From Sphingosinicellaceae bacterium (lineage in GTDB: Bacteria; Pseudomonadota; Alphaproteobacteria; Sphingomonadales; Sphingomonadaceae), in the NCBI GenBank assembly GCA_019285715.1, contig CP079108.1:2371001-2435000 (forward strand): a stretch of DNA of 64,000 nt, given 5' to 3'. The stretch's first letter is position 1; every line of letters starts with the position of its first letter. The notes under the pieces were generated by a model. That model did no database searches, was not told the DNA's origin, and worked only from the letters and a program-made list of their open reading frames with translations. Both the position numbers and the translations under genes were made by a program. Shown one piece after another: positions 1 through 9,996 of the stretch.

Positions 1-410
1 CGCTCGCTCGACTCTGGGTGCCCAGCAAGGTTGACGCCGAGGCCGATGATCGTCGCCCCGCTTTGCCCCTCGAGCAGGATGCCCGAGACCTTGACCCCGT
101 CGAGGAGCAGGTCGTTGGGCCATTTCAACGTCAGTCGGTCGGGGGCGACCCAGCGGTCGAGTGCGCGCGCCAGCGCCAGCGCGGCGACGAACGACAACTG
201 CGGCGCGGGGCCCTCGCCCGGCTGCGGCTTGACCAGCACGCTGGCAAAGACATTGCCGGGGCAGGAGGTCCACACCCGGCCCCGTCGGCCCCGGCCACCG
301 GTCTGGGTGTCGGCGCGGACCCAGCTTTCGTCGGGCAGGTCAGACAGGCGCTCGGCGAGCCAGTCGTTGGTCGAGCCGATGGTGGCGAGGTGGGTGATCG
401 TATGTGTCAG
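1..410 (-). CDS. birA: Biotin--[acetyl-CoA-carboxylase] ligase, 3' part missing (window edge)
   Basis: Biotin protein ligase, which makes biotinyl-AMP and transfers biotin to the acetyl-CoA carboxylase carrier protein in the cytoplasm. Reading in from position 410 gives an N-terminal STNDW segment, the adenylate-binding GGRGRRGRVW motif, the KWPNDLL motif with the catalytic lysine region, then KVSGILLE and GLGVNL, all in family order; the C-terminal part lies beyond the window. There is no N-terminal DNA-binding domain, so it is the monofunctional type. It follows nuoN directly: a CTG at 408-410 overlaps the nuoN stop, and no ATG, GTG or TTG is in frame close by, so the start is uncertain. 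It is probably co-transcribed with nuo. Confidence 0.88.
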   Translation of the reverse strand, partial: MTHTITHLATIGSTNDWLAERLSDLPDESWVRADTQTGGRGRRGRVWTSCPGNVFASVLVKPQPGEGPAPQLSFVAALALARALDRWVAPDRLTLKWPNDLLLDGVKVSGILLEGQSGATIIGLGVNLAGHPESSE

Positions 411-1840
411 AACAACGCGCTCGCAGCCGCCCGCGCCGCGCCTGCCAGCGGCCCGATTGCCAGCATCCCGAGCGGCGAGCAGGCCAGCGCCGCCACCCCG
501 ATCATCGCCGCGTTCACCCGGCTGTTCGACGCGGCGTACGGCGCGGCGGGCTCGTCGAAGTACATGGCCTTGACGACGCGCAGGTAATAATAGGCCCCGA
601 TCACGCTGGCGACGACGCCGACGATGGCGAGCAGGTACAGCTGCGCGTCGATGGCGGCGGTGAACACCGCGAACTTGGGCCAGAAGCCGAGCAGCGGCGG
701 AATGCCGGCAAGACTGAACATGAAGATCGCCAGTGCGGCCGACAGGCCCTTGCGATTCCGCGACAGGCCATCGAGACTGGCCAGCGTCTCGACCGGGTTG
801 CCGTCCAGATCGCGCATCTGGAGCACGCAGAGGAAGCTGCCGAGCGTCATCACCAGGTAGACCGCCATGTAGAACAGCACGCCGGTGATGCCGTCGACAG
901 TGCCCGCCGCCAGCCCGATCAGCGCGAAGCCGACGTTGTTGATCGACGAATAACCGAGCAGGCGCTTGATGTTGGTCTGGCCGATCGCGCCGACCGCGCC
1001 GAGCACCATCGAGGCAATGCTGACGAAGGTAACGATCTGCCGCCAGTCGAGCGTCATGCCACCGAACGCCTCGACGCAGACGCGGACCAGCAGGCCCATC
1101 GCCGCCGCCTTTGGAGCGGAGGCGAAGAACGCCGCGACCGGTGTCGGCGCGCCCTCGTAGACGTCCGGTGTCCACATGTGGAACGGCACCGCGGAGATCT
1201 TGAACATGAGTCCTGCGAGGATGAACACCAGGCCGAACATGACGCCGGTCGAGCGGCCGTGGACCGCGCTAGCCAGCGTCGCGAAATCGGTCGAGCCGCC
1301 GAACCCGTAGACCAGGCTGATCCCGTACAGCAGAATGCCCGAGGCGAGCGCGCCGAGGATGAAGTACTTGAGGCCGGCTTCGCTCGATTTCGCCTCGTTG
1401 CGGTGGAAGGCGGCAAGCACGTAGGCGGCCAGGCTCTGCAACTCGAGCCCGATGTAGAGCGTCAGCATGTCGTGCGCGCTGACCATCATGCACATGCCAA
1501 GCGCGCTGAGCACCAGCAGGACGGGGTACTCGAAGCGCCCGGTGTCGGCCTTGGCAAGGTAGGGCAGCGCCAGCACCGCGCTGACCGCCGCGCCGCCGAG
1601 GACGAGGACCTTCAGAAACACCGAGAAGCCGTCGGCGATGTACAGACCGCCGAACGCGAGGCCGGGTACGCCGGTCACCGCAGCGACGCCGGCGATGGCG
1701 AAGATCAGGACGCACACCCACGTCAGCGGCACCAGGCTGCGGTCGCCGCGGAAGACGCCTAGGATCAGCGTGAACAGCGCGCCGATGGTCAGCACCAGCT
1801 CCGGCGCGGCGATCTGGATGGAGGCAAACACCGGGTTCAT
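407..1840 (-). CDS. nuoN: NADH-quinone oxidoreductase subunit N
   Basis: Membrane subunit of respiratory complex I (Mrp-antiporter-like family), one of the three large proton-pumping subunits in the cytoplasmic membrane. The 477-residue product is almost entirely hydrophobic helices with the family's central features, including the HMWTPDVYEGAPTPV segment around residues 220-235 and a lysine in KAAAMG of the pumping channel. Length matches NuoN of alphaproteobacteria. The start overlaps the nuoM stop by four bases (ATGA), which fixes the start and indicates translational coupling. It is the last nuo gene of the operon; birA follows. Confidence 0.97.
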   Translation of the reverse strand: MNPVFASIQIAAPELVLTIGALFTLILGVFRGDRSLVPLTWVCVLIFAIAGVAAVTGVPGLAFGGLYIADGFSVFLKVLVLGGAAVSAVLALPYLAKADTGRFEYPVLLVLSALGMCMMVSAHDMLTLYIGLELQSLAAYVLAAFHRNEAKSSEAGLKYFILGALASGILLYGISLVYGFGGSTDFATLASAVHGRSTGVMFGLVFILAGLMFKISAVPFHMWTPDVYEGAPTPVAAFFASAPKAAAMGLLVRVCVEAFGGMTLDWRQIVTFVSIASMVLGAVGAIGQTNIKRLLGYSSINNVGFALIGLAAGTVDGITGVLFYMAVYLVMTLGSFLCVLQMRDLDGNPVETLASLDGLSRNRKGLSAALAIFMFSLAGIPPLLGFWPKFAVFTAAIDAQLYLLAIVGVVASVIGAYYYLRVVKAMYFDEPAAPYAASNSRVNAAMIGVAALACSPLGMLAIGPLAGAARAAASALF

Positions 1841-3372
1841 CGAGCGGCCTCGGGTGCGGTTACCGGCGCGGCGCGTGCCGCCATGCCGCTCTGGACCAAC
1901 TCACCAACCGGGCGCGCCCGCTCGATACGCTGCAGGATCGCGGTAACCGGCGCATGCAGCGGGGTCATGAAGCTGGTCGGGTAGATACCCATCCACAGTA
2001 CCGGGATCGCCGCGGCCACCAGAATGCCGACCTCGCGCGCCGACAAATCGGTCATCGCCGCCGCGTCGGGATTGGCGGGGTCGCCGTAGAACACGCGGCG
2101 GTACAGCCACAGCATGTAGGCCGCGCCGAGGATGATCCCCATCGTCATGCCCGCCGCCAGCCAGGTCGAGATCTGGTAGGTACCGATCAGCACCAGGAAC
2201 TCGCTGACGAAGCCGCTGGTCGCTGGCAGCCCGACCGAGGCCATGGTGAACAGCATGAAGAACAGGGCGTATTTCGGCATGTTGTTGGCCAACCCGCCGT
2301 AGCGCGCGATGTCGCGGGTGTGCAGCCGGTCGTAGACCACGCCGACGCACAGGAACAACGCGCCCGAAATGACGCCGTGGCTGAGCATCATCAGGATGCC
2401 GCCCTCGATGCCCTGCCGGTTGAAGACGAACAGCCCCGCCGTGACGAAGCCCATGTGGGCGACGCTGGAATAGGCGATGAGCTTCTTCATGTCGGTCTGC
2501 ACCAGCGCGACGAGGCTGGTGTAGATCACCGCGACGACGCTCAATCCGAAGATCAGCGGCAGGAACTGCGCCGAGCCTTCCGGGAACATCGGCAGCGAGA
2601 AGCGCACGAAGCCGTAGCCGCCGAGCTTGAGCATCACGCCCGCCAGGATCACCGAGCCCGCCGTCGGGGCCTCGACGTGGGCATCGGGCAACCAGGTGTG
2701 GACCGGCCACATCGGCATCTTGACCGCGAACGACGCGAAGAACGCCAGCCACAGCCAGGTCTGCGCCGCGGGGGCGAAGTCGTAGGTCAGCAGCGCCCGG
2801 ATGTCGGTCGTGTGCGCGACACCAACCATGTAGAGCATCGCTAGCAGCATCAGCACCGACCCGAGCAGCGTGTAGAGGAAGAACTTGTAGCTCGCGTAGA
2901 TGCGCCGCGCGCCGCCCCAGATGCCGATGATCAGGTACATCGGGATCAGGCCGCCCTCGAAGAAGACGTAGAACAGGAACAGGTCGAGGCTGGCAAAAAC
3001 GCCGAGCATCAGCGATTCCATCAGCAGGAATGCCGCCATGTACTCGGGCACACGCTTTTCTATCGAGGTCCATGACGCGAGGATGCAGAGCGGCATCAGA
3101 AACACGGTCAGCACGACCAGCATCAGCGCGATGCCGTCGATGCCGAGGTGCCAGCTGAAGTACGGCGCGAACAGCGGCAGGTTCTCGACATACTGGAACG
3201 CCGCGGTGGAACTGTCGAAGTTGAGCCACAGGCCGGCTCCGATGACGAGCTCGGCGAGCGTGAACACGAGTGCGGTCCAGCGGGCGTTGCTGGCGGTCCC
3301 GTTGAACAGGATCCACGCAACGCCGACGAGCGGCAGCAGGAGCAGCAGGCTCAGCACCGGGAAACCCATCAC
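1837..3372 (-). CDS. nuoM: NADH-quinone oxidoreductase subunit M
   Basis: Antiporter-like proton-pumping subunit of complex I. The 511-residue product has about 14 hydrophobic helices with the conserved KMPMWPVHTWLPDAHVEAPT region (near residues 218-237), carrying the channel lysine and the family's proline-rich turn, and a downstream KLGGYGFVRF segment. The C-terminal 25 residues form an alanine/proline-rich tail. The start overlaps the nuoL stop by four bases and the stop overlaps nuoN in the same way, so L, M and N are translationally coupled. Confidence 0.97.
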   Translation of the reverse strand: MMGFPVLSLLLLLPLVGVAWILFNGTASNARWTALVFTLAELVIGAGLWLNFDSSTAAFQYVENLPLFAPYFSWHLGIDGIALMLVVLTVFLMPLCILASWTSIEKRVPEYMAAFLLMESLMLGVFASLDLFLFYVFFEGGLIPMYLIIGIWGGARRIYASYKFFLYTLLGSVLMLLAMLYMVGVAHTTDIRALLTYDFAPAAQTWLWLAFFASFAVKMPMWPVHTWLPDAHVEAPTAGSVILAGVMLKLGGYGFVRFSLPMFPEGSAQFLPLIFGLSVVAVIYTSLVALVQTDMKKLIAYSSVAHMGFVTAGLFVFNRQGIEGGILMMLSHGVISGALFLCVGVVYDRLHTRDIARYGGLANNMPKYALFFMLFTMASVGLPATSGFVSEFLVLIGTYQISTWLAAGMTMGIILGAAYMLWLYRRVFYGDPANPDAAAMTDLSAREVGILVAAAIPVLWMGIYPTSFMTPLHAPVTAILQRIERARPVGELVQSGMAARAAPVTAPEAAR

Positions 3373-5438
3373 TGGCCGCCCATCAGCGGCGCGAGCACCC
3401 AGGTTGCGCCCGCTGCGAGGCCGATCAGCATGACCAGGGCATAGGCATAGATCGCCCCCGACTGGAAACGCTTGGCGGCACCGGCACCGCTGGCGACCAA
3501 CGCCGAGACGCCATCGGGCCCGAAGCGGTCGATAAGGCCGGCATCGCCGCGCTTCCAGAAGAACCGCCCGATAGCGAAGGCAGGGCGGACGAAGATGGCG
3601 TTATACAATTCGTCGAAATACCATTTGTGCGTGAGGAAGGCGTACAGCCCCCGGTTCGAGGCGACGAACTTCGCCGGCAGGTCGGTGGCGCGCATGTAGG
3701 CGAACCACGCCCCGACGAAGCCGATCAGCATGACCGCGCCCGGGGTCCAGACGACCCACTCCGGAACGTGCTCCATCGCTTCGGCGAGACCGCCACGGAC
3801 GACCGTCGCGCCGTGCCAGAACTCGGCCGCGCGCTCCGGCCCGAGAAAGACGTCGTGGAAGGCCCAGCCCGCGAACAGCGCGCCGACCGACAGCACGACC
3901 AGCGGCAGCAGCATCGTCCACGGACTCTCGTGCGGGTGGTAGCCGCCGGTGCCGTGCGGAACCTGCGCGTGGACGGGCGTGGACGAATGCTCCTCGCCGA
4001 CGCTGTCGTTGGTTTCCTCGGTATCGTGGCCGTGGTCGCCGCCGCCATGAGCGTCGTGCAGCGCGTGCTGGATGTGCTCGCTCGCACCCCAGCGCGCTTC
4101 GCCGAAGAAGGTCAGGAAGACGAGGCGCCACGAGTAGAAACTGGTCAGCAGCGCGACCAGCGCACCGACCGCGAACGCCACCACGGAGGCTTCGCTGCCG
4201 TTGGCGTAGGCGGCCTCGAGCAGCGCATCCTTGGAGAAATACCCGGACGTGAAGAAGAAGCCGGTCAGCGACAGCGTGCCGATGGTCATCGCCGCGAAGG
4301 TGATCGGGATCGATTTCCGCAGGCCGCCATAGAAGCGCATGTCCTGCTCGTGGTGCATCGAGTGGATGACCGCGCCCGCACCGAGGAACAGCAGCGCCTT
4401 GAAGAAGGCGTGCGTGAACAGGTGGAACATCGCCGCGCCGTACGCTCCGGAACCGGCGGCGAAGAACATGTAGCCGAGTTGCGAGCAGGTCGAATAGGCG
4501 ATGACGCGCTTGATGTCGGTCTGCACGCAGGCAACGGTGGCGGCGAACAGCGCCGTCGCGGCACCCACGTAAGTGACGACCGTCAACGCAGTCGGCGCCG
4601 CCTCGAACATCGGGGACAGGCGGCAGACCATGAAGACGCCGGCGGTGACCATTGTCGCGGCGTGGATCAGGGCGGAAACCGGGGTCGGGCCCTCCATCGC
4701 GTCGGGCAGCCAGGTGTGCAGACCGAGCTGCGCCGACTTGCCCATCGCGCCGACGAACAGCAGCAGGCAGACGCAGGTCATGGTGTCGAACGGCATGCCG
4801 AGGAAGGTCAGCGTCGAGCCCTTCATCGCGGCAGCACCCGCGAGGATCGGGGTCAGCTGGACCGTGCCGAACACCAGGAAGGTCGCGAAGATGCCGAGCG
4901 AGAAGCCGAAGTCGCCGACCCGGTTGACGACGAAGGCCTTGATCGCGGCCGCATTGGCGGTCGGCTTGTAGTACCAGAAGCCGATCAGCAGGTACGAGGC
5001 GAGGCCGACGCCCTCCCAGCCGAAGAACATCTGCACCAGGTTGTCGGCGGTCACCAGCATCAGCATCGCAAAGGTGAACAGCGACAGATAGGCGAAGAAC
5101 CGCGGCTGGTCGGGGTCCTCGTCCATGTAGCCCCACGAGTACAGGTGGACGAGTGCCGACACCGTGGTGATCACGACCAGCATGACCGCGGTCAGCGTGT
5201 CCACCCGAAACGCCCAGTCGACGTGCAGGTCGCCGGAGGTGATCCATTCGAGGACCGGCACCGTGTACGCCGCACCGTGCGCGAGCCCGATGTCGAGGAA
5301 CACCACCCACGCCAGCGCCGCCGAGACGAACAGCGCCGCGGTGGTCACCAACTTGGCGACGGTATTGCCGAGCATCCGGTTGCCGAGGCCCGCGATCAAG
5401 GCGGCCGCCAGCGGCAGGAAAACGAGGAGCTGGATCAT
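3369..5438 (-). CDS. nuoL: NADH-quinone oxidoreductase subunit L
   Basis: Distal proton-pumping subunit of complex I, with the long lateral helix at its C-terminus. The 689-residue product shows the family hallmarks GMGKSAQ-like GAMGKSAQLGLHTWLPDAM (about residues 226-244), the EGPTPVSALIHAATMV segment, and FFKALLFLGAGAVIH. Residues of about 451-503 form a hydrophilic stretch very rich in His, Asp and Gly (HGGGDHGHD, YHPHESPW) between membrane segments; similar but usually shorter His-rich loops occur in alphaproteobacterial NuoL. A five-base gap separates it from nuoK and it overlaps nuoM. Confidence 0.97.
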   Translation of the reverse strand: MIQLLVFLPLAAALIAGLGNRMLGNTVAKLVTTAALFVSAALAWVVFLDIGLAHGAAYTVPVLEWITSGDLHVDWAFRVDTLTAVMLVVITTVSALVHLYSWGYMDEDPDQPRFFAYLSLFTFAMLMLVTADNLVQMFFGWEGVGLASYLLIGFWYYKPTANAAAIKAFVVNRVGDFGFSLGIFATFLVFGTVQLTPILAGAAAMKGSTLTFLGMPFDTMTCVCLLLFVGAMGKSAQLGLHTWLPDAMEGPTPVSALIHAATMVTAGVFMVCRLSPMFEAAPTALTVVTYVGAATALFAATVACVQTDIKRVIAYSTCSQLGYMFFAAGSGAYGAAMFHLFTHAFFKALLFLGAGAVIHSMHHEQDMRFYGGLRKSIPITFAAMTIGTLSLTGFFFTSGYFSKDALLEAAYANGSEASVVAFAVGALVALLTSFYSWRLVFLTFFGEARWGASEHIQHALHDAHGGGDHGHDTEETNDSVGEEHSSTPVHAQVPHGTGGYHPHESPWTMLLPLVVLSVGALFAGWAFHDVFLGPERAAEFWHGATVVRGGLAEAMEHVPEWVVWTPGAVMLIGFVGAWFAYMRATDLPAKFVASNRGLYAFLTHKWYFDELYNAIFVRPAFAIGRFFWKRGDAGLIDRFGPDGVSALVASGAGAAKRFQSGAIYAYALVMLIGLAAGATWVLAPLMGGQ

Positions 5439-5443
5439 GCCCC

Positions 5444-5758
5444 TCAGCCCTTCATCATCGGAATGTCGTCGACCGCGATGGTGCCGCGATTGCGGAAGTA
5501 GATGACCAGGATCGCCAACCCGATCGCCGCCTCGGCGGCCGCGACGGTCAGCACGAACATCGCGAACACCTGGCCCGACAGGTCGCCGAGGAAGGCGGAG
5601 AACGCGACGAAGTTGATGTTCACCGCGAGCAGGATCAGCTCGATCGACATCAGGATGATGATCACGTTCTTGCGGTTGATCGCGATGCCGAAGACGCCGA
5701 GCACGAACAGGATCGCGCTGACGGTGATGTAGTGGCCCAGACCTATCGCGCCGCTCAC
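5444..5758 (-). CDS. nuoK: NADH-quinone oxidoreductase subunit K
   Basis: Small membrane subunit of complex I. The 104-residue product has three hydrophobic helices and the buried glutamates needed for proton transfer ([10 protein letters not shown] and [10 protein letters not shown]). I chose a GTG start at 5756-5758 ([16 protein letters not shown]), which overlaps the nuoJ stop by four bases (GTGA), matches the normal family length of about 100 residues and agrees with the coupling pattern of this operon. Confidence 0.95.
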   Translation of the reverse strand: MSGAIGLGHYITVSAILFVLGVFGIAINRKNVIIILMSIELILLAVNINFVAFSAFLGDLSGQVFAMFVLTVAAAEAAIGLAILVIYFRNRGTIAVDDIPMMKG

Positions 5759-6369
5759 AGGGTCACGCCCTCCCCGCTTACCGGTTGGACATGGCGCGTC
5801 GCCGAGGCCGGCGTGCGGCTGACCTGAGCGCCGATATTCTGGCGCTTGGTGCCCGGGCGCTGGCGATGGGTCAGCACGATCGCGCCGACCATCGCGGTCA
5901 GCAGCACCATGCCGGCCGCCTGAAATACGAACAGATACTTGGTGTAGAGCACCGACCCGAGCGCCTGGGTATTGCTCATGCCGACCATGCCGAGCAGCGG
6001 CGTCGCGACCTTGGCCGGCACGACAATGAGGTTGCTCGAGCCGGCGACGAAGACCAGCTCCGAAACCAGCACCAGCGCCAGCAGCAGCCCGACCGGCAGC
6101 GCCTTGACGAACCCGGCACGCAGCGCCGCGAAATCGATGTCGAGCATCATCACGACGAACAGGAACAGCACCGCGACCGCGCCGACGTAGACGATGACCA
6201 GCAGCATCGCGAGGAACTCCGCGCCGAGCAGGATGAACAGGCCGGCAGCGTTGAAAAACGCGCAGATCAGCCACAGCACCGAGTGCACGGGGTTCTTCGA
6301 GGTGATCGTCAGCACGCCGGACGCGATGACGATGCCTGCGAACAGGTAGAAGGCGAAAACGGCGGTCAC
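5755..6369 (-). CDS. nuoJ: NADH-quinone oxidoreductase subunit J
   Basis: Membrane subunit of complex I; its third helix ([20 protein letters not shown]) is the one that moves during turnover. The 204-residue product has five hydrophobic helices and a hydrophilic C-terminal tail. The open frame continues upstream into an arginine-rich stretch not found in NuoJ, so I start at the GTG at 6367-6369 ([15 protein letters not shown]). The roughly 49 bases between nuoI and this start carry no clear Shine-Dalgarno, the only loose junction in the distal half of the operon. Stop overlaps nuoK. Confidence 0.93.
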   Translation of the reverse strand: MTAVFAFYLFAGIVIASGVLTITSKNPVHSVLWLICAFFNAAGLFILLGAEFLAMLLVIVYVGAVAVLFLFVVMMLDIDFAALRAGFVKALPVGLLLALVLVSELVFVAGSSNLIVVPAKVATPLLGMVGMSNTQALGSVLYTKYLFVFQAAGMVLLTAMVGAIVLTHRQRPGTKRQNIGAQVSRTPASATRHVQPVSGEGVTL

Positions 6370-6418
6370 GCTAGGTTTGAAATCCGATGCTGCGGTGCGG
6401 CGGGGCGTGCGGCGCGTC

Positions 6419-6907
6419 CTACCGCCACGCCGCATCCGCCGCAAGGTTGGTCGCGATCACGCGCTCCCAACGCTCCCCGTTCTGGAGCAACTTGTCCTTG
6501 TCGTAGATCAGTTCCTCGCGCGTTTCGGTCGAGAATTCGAAGTTCGGGGTCTCGACGATCGCGTCGACCGGGCAGGCTTCCTGGCACAGGCCGCAGTAGA
6601 TGCACTTGGTCATGTCGATGTCGTAGCGGGTCGTGCGGCGGCTACCGTCCTCGCGCGGTTCGGCCTCGATGGTGATCGCCAGCGCCGGGCACACTGCCTC
6701 GCAGAGCTTGCACGCGATGCAGCGTTCCTCGCCGTTCGGATAGCGCCGCAGCGCGTGCTCCCCGCGGAAGCGTGGCGACACGGGGCCCTTCTCGTACGGG
6801 TAGTTGAGCGTCACCTTGGGACGGAAGAAATAGCTGAGCGTCAGGCCCATCGCGTGGATGAACTCGAGCAGCAGCAGCGACTTGGCGGCGCGGAAGACGG
6901 CGGTCAT
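6419..6907 (-). CDS. nuoI: NADH-quinone oxidoreductase subunit I
   Basis: Peripheral-arm ferredoxin-like subunit carrying the N6a and N6b [4Fe-4S] clusters that hand electrons to NuoB. The 162-residue product has an amphipathic N-terminus and two complete cluster motifs, [12 protein letters not shown] near residues 60-71 and [12 protein letters not shown] near 98-109. The ATG at 6905-6907 overlaps the nuoH stop; the longer open frame upstream does not look like NuoI. Confidence 0.97.
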   Translation of the reverse strand: MTAVFRAAKSLLLLEFIHAMGLTLSYFFRPKVTLNYPYEKGPVSPRFRGEHALRRYPNGEERCIACKLCEAVCPALAITIEAEPREDGSRRTTRYDIDMTKCIYCGLCQEACPVDAIVETPNFEFSTETREELIYDKDKLLQNGERWERVIATNLAADAAWR

Positions 6908-7965
6908 GCGGGGACACTCGCGAAATGGCCGGTGAACATCAGCCAGCCGCTGACCACCACCACCCAGAACAGGCTGAGCGGCAGGAAGATTTTCCAACCG
7001 AGGCGCATCAACTGGTCGTAGCGGTAGCGCGGAACCGTCGCCTTCACCCAGGCGAAGACGAAGAACATGAAGAACAGCTTCAGGAAGAACCAGATGAAGC
7101 CCGGCACGATATACAGCGGCGCCCAGTCGACCGGGGGCAGCCAGCCGCCGAGGAACAGTACCGACGTCAGTGCGCACATGAACAGCACGTTGGCGTACTC
7201 GCCGAGGAAGAACAGCGCGAAGGCCATCGAGGAATACTCGACCTGGTAGCCGGCGACGAGCTCGGCTTCCGCCTCGGGCAGGTCGAACGGCGGCCGGTTG
7301 GTTTCCGCCAGCGCGGTGATGAAGAACATGATCGCCATCGGAAACAGCAGCGGGTTGAAGATGTTGCCGTTGAGGAAGCCGAGGATGTTGCCCTGCTGGC
7401 TTCGCACGATGTCGCCGAGGTTGAGGCTGTTGGCATACATGATCACGGTGACCAGGATGAAGCCCATCGAGACTTCATAGCTAACCATCTGCGCCGCGGA
7501 CCTCAGCCCGCCGAGGAACGGGTATTTCGAGTTCGACGCCCAGCCCGACATGATGATGCCGTAGACGCCCATCGAGCTGACCGCGAAAATGTACAGCAGG
7601 CCGACGTTCAGGTCCGCCAGCACCGCGCCGGCGTTGAACGGCATGACCGCCCACGACAGCAATGCCAGCACGAAGGTGATCATCGGCGCGATGATGAAGA
7701 CGCCCTTGTTGGCGCCCGAGGGGATAATGGTTTCCTTGAGGAACAACTTCGCCGCGTCGGCAAACGTCTGCATGATCCCGAACGGGCCGACGACGTTGGG
7801 CCCGCGCCGCATCTGCATCGCGGCCCAGATCTTGCGGTCGAAATACACCGCCAGCGCGACGCCGAGCATCACCGGCAACGCGATCAGCAGAATCAGCGTG
7901 ATCGTCGCGACGAAATAGCCCCAGTCGGCACCGAGGTACTGCTGGAAGAAGCCCGTGTAGGTCAT
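6904..7965 (-). CDS. nuoH: NADH-quinone oxidoreductase subunit H
   Basis: Membrane subunit of complex I that forms the quinone-access chamber together with NuoB and NuoD. The 353-residue product is hydrophobic and contains the strongly conserved [20 protein letters not shown] loop near residues 215-234, [11 protein letters not shown] near 54-64, and a C-terminal [13 protein letters not shown] segment. Length is normal for the family. It overlaps nuoG upstream and nuoI downstream by four bases each. Confidence 0.97.
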   Translation of the reverse strand: MTYTGFFQQYLGADWGYFVATITLILLIALPVMLGVALAVYFDRKIWAAMQMRRGPNVVGPFGIMQTFADAAKLFLKETIIPSGANKGVFIIAPMITFVLALLSWAVMPFNAGAVLADLNVGLLYIFAVSSMGVYGIIMSGWASNSKYPFLGGLRSAAQMVSYEVSMGFILVTVIMYANSLNLGDIVRSQQGNILGFLNGNIFNPLLFPMAIMFFITALAETNRPPFDLPEAEAELVAGYQVEYSSMAFALFFLGEYANVLFMCALTSVLFLGGWLPPVDWAPLYIVPGFIWFFLKLFFMFFVFAWVKATVPRYRYDQLMRLGWKIFLPLSLFWVVVVSGWLMFTGHFASVPA

Positions 7966-9986
7966 TCGGCGGCCTCGAGGACCGGGTGGGCAGCTTCAAC
8001 GATGTCGCGGATGCACTCAGCCATGGTTTCGCTGGCGCGGGCGATCGGGTTGGAGAGGTAGAAGGCATGTTTGCGGTCAGCATCCGACACGCGCTCGCCG
8101 TCATCCCCGCGTAGGCGGGGACCCATCACCACGGAGACTTGGGGTGATGGGTCCCCGCCTACGCGGGGATGACGAGTGACTTGGGCGTCGCTCAAACCCT
8201 CGACAGCCAGCCACGGCCACTCGCCCGCGATCCGCGCGCGCAATGCCGTGGCGTCGTTGTATGGCAGCGTCTTGCCCAGCACGTCGGACAGCGCGCGGAA
8301 GATCGTCCAGTCCTCGCGGGCCTCGCCGGGCGGGAAGGTGGCGCGCTGGCCGCGCTGGACGCGGCCCTCGAGGTTGACCCAGGTGCCGGGCTTCTCGCCA
8401 TAGGCGGCGCTTGGCAGGATGACGTCGGCATGGCGGACGCCGCGGTCGCCATGGGTGCCGATGTAGACCGTGAAGGCGCTCGCGCCGGCGTCGATCTCGT
8501 CCGCGCCGAGCAGGAACAGCGCCTTGGCGTCGGACAGGCTGGCAACGCCGTCGACGGTCAGGCCGAGGTCGAGCGCGCCGACACGGGCGGCAGCGGTGTG
8601 GAGGACGTTCCAGCCGTTCCAGCCGTCCCTGACGACGCCCAGCCGGTCGGCGAGCGCCCGGGCTGCGGCGAAGTCCGCGCCCATGCCGACGACGATCGCG
8701 GGCCGCTCGGCGTGCGCGAAAACCTCGGCGACGGCGTCGGTGACCTCGTCGAGCCACTCGATGTCGTAGGTCAGGTCGACCGGCGTGCCGAGGCCGAACA
8801 CCCGGCCCCGCTTGCCGCGGATGATCTTGCGCAGCCGCGTGTTGACCAGCGGCGCCTCGTGGCGCGGATCGGTGCCGATCAGCAGCACCGCGTCGGCGGT
8901 CTCGATGCCAGCCAGCGTCGAGTTGAACAAATAGTCGCTGCGATCCCCGGTCGGAATCGAAGCCCCGTCCTGACGCGATTCGATGCGCGTGCTGCCGAGA
9001 CCGTTCAGCAAGTCCTTGAACGCGACCATGTCCTCGATCGCGCAGAGGTCACCGACGATGCCCGCAATGTCGCCCGGGGCAATGCCCGCCAACCCGTCGC
9101 GGATCGCCGCGAAGGCCTCGGGCCACGACACCTTGACCAGCCTGCCGGCACGCCGGACGTAGGGCGTGTCGAGGCGGCGCTTCATCAGGCCGTCGATCGC
9201 GAACCGCGTCTTGTCGCTCGCCCATTCCTCGTTGACGTCGTCGTTGATGCGCGGCGTGACCCGCATGATCTGGGTGCCGCGGGCATGGAAGACGATGTTG
9301 GTGCCGACCGCGTCCATGACGTCGATGCCGGGAGTCTTCTTCAGCTCCCATGACCGCGCCGCGAAGGCGTAGGGCTTCGAGGTCAGCGCGCCGACCGGGC
9401 ACAGGTCGATGACGTTGCCGCTCAGCTCGCTGCTGACCGCCGCCTCGAGGTAGCTGGTGATCTGCATGTTCTCGCCACGGCCGATCGCGCCGATCTCTTC
9501 AATCCCAGCCACTTCTTCGGCAAAGCGGATGCAGCGCGTGCAGTGGATGCAGCGCGTCATCACCGTCTTGATCAGCGGGCCCATGTACTTCTCGGTCACC
9601 GCGCGCTTGTTCTCGTGATAGCGCGTGTGGCCCTTGCCGTAGGCGAGGCTCTGGTCCTGCAGGTCGCACTCGCCGCCCTGGTCGCAGATCGGGCAGTCGA
9701 GCGGGTGGTTGATGAGCAGGAACTCCATCACCCCTTCGCGCGCCTTCTTGACCTTGGGCGTGGTGGTCATGACGACCTGGCCGTCGGCGGCCGGCATCGC
9801 GCACGACGCGACCGGCTTGGGCGACTTTTCCATCTCGACCAGGCACATCCGGCAGTTGCCGGCGATGCTGAGGCGCTCGTGGTAGCAAAAGCGCGGAATC
9901 TCGGCCCCCGCGGCCTCGCAGGCCTGGAGCACGGTCGCGCCCGCGGGCACTTCGACCTCGATACCGTCGACGGTTAGTTTCGGCAT
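7962..9986 (-). CDS. nuoG: NADH-quinone oxidoreductase subunit G, with in-frame palindromic repeat insertion
   Basis: Largest peripheral-arm subunit of complex I, carrying iron-sulfur clusters N1b, N4 and N5. The 674-residue product has an N-terminal [2Fe-2S] ferredoxin domain (CRMC near residue 49), the [17 protein letters not shown] segment, [13 protein letters not shown], and a molybdopterin-oxidoreductase-like C-terminal domain. The ATG at 9984-9986 gives the conserved MPKLTVDG start. Unusually, residues of about 605-630 are encoded by a perfect palindromic repeat (8099-8174) that occurs between genes elsewhere in the window; it reads through without a stop and is followed by the normal C-terminal [11 protein letters not shown] segment. 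It overlaps nuoH and lies 10 bases after the secreted protein gene at 9997. Confidence 0.96.
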   Translation of the reverse strand: MPKLTVDGIEVEVPAGATVLQACEAAGAEIPRFCYHERLSIAGNCRMCLVEMEKSPKPVASCAMPAADGQVVMTTTPKVKKAREGVMEFLLINHPLDCPICDQGGECDLQDQSLAYGKGHTRYHENKRAVTEKYMGPLIKTVMTRCIHCTRCIRFAEEVAGIEEIGAIGRGENMQITSYLEAAVSSELSGNVIDLCPVGALTSKPYAFAARSWELKKTPGIDVMDAVGTNIVFHARGTQIMRVTPRINDDVNEEWASDKTRFAIDGLMKRRLDTPYVRRAGRLVKVSWPEAFAAIRDGLAGIAPGDIAGIVGDLCAIEDMVAFKDLLNGLGSTRIESRQDGASIPTGDRSDYLFNSTLAGIETADAVLLIGTDPRHEAPLVNTRLRKIIRGKRGRVFGLGTPVDLTYDIEWLDEVTDAVAEVFAHAERPAIVVGMGADFAAARALADRLGVVRDGWNGWNVLHTAAARVGALDLGLTVDGVASLSDAKALFLLGADEIDAGASAFTVYIGTHGDRGVRHADVILPSAAYGEKPGTWVNLEGRVQRGQRATFPPGEAREDWTIFRALSDVLGKTLPYNDATALRARIAGEWPWLAVEGLSDAQVTRHPRVGGDPSPQVSVVMGPRLRGDDGERVSDADRKHAFYLSNPIARASETMAECIRDIVEAAHPVLEAAE
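8099..8174. repeat. Palindromic repeat inside nuoG (32-bp perfect arms)
   Basis: Inverted repeat with arms 8099-8130 and 8143-8174, complementary without mismatch, and a 12-base loop. The outer arm carries the GTCATCCCCGCG / CGCGGGGATGAC signature shared with intergenic copies near 22625, 26346 and 63615. In nuoG it adds about 26 in-frame residues (including GGDPSPQ and GPRLRGDDG) and would form a very stable hairpin in the mRNA. Confidence 0.95.
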
Positions 9987-9996
9987 GGTGCCATTT

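Noticed and set aside
404-1762. Long plus-strand open frame of 452 codons
   Set aside because: Antisense shadow of nuoN with Arg/Asp/Glu/His-rich, non-protein-like composition; the nuoN reading has clear family motifs. The same reasoning removed other long frames such as 3627-5501, 8169-9353, 11377-12852 and 18397-20340 on the plus strand.
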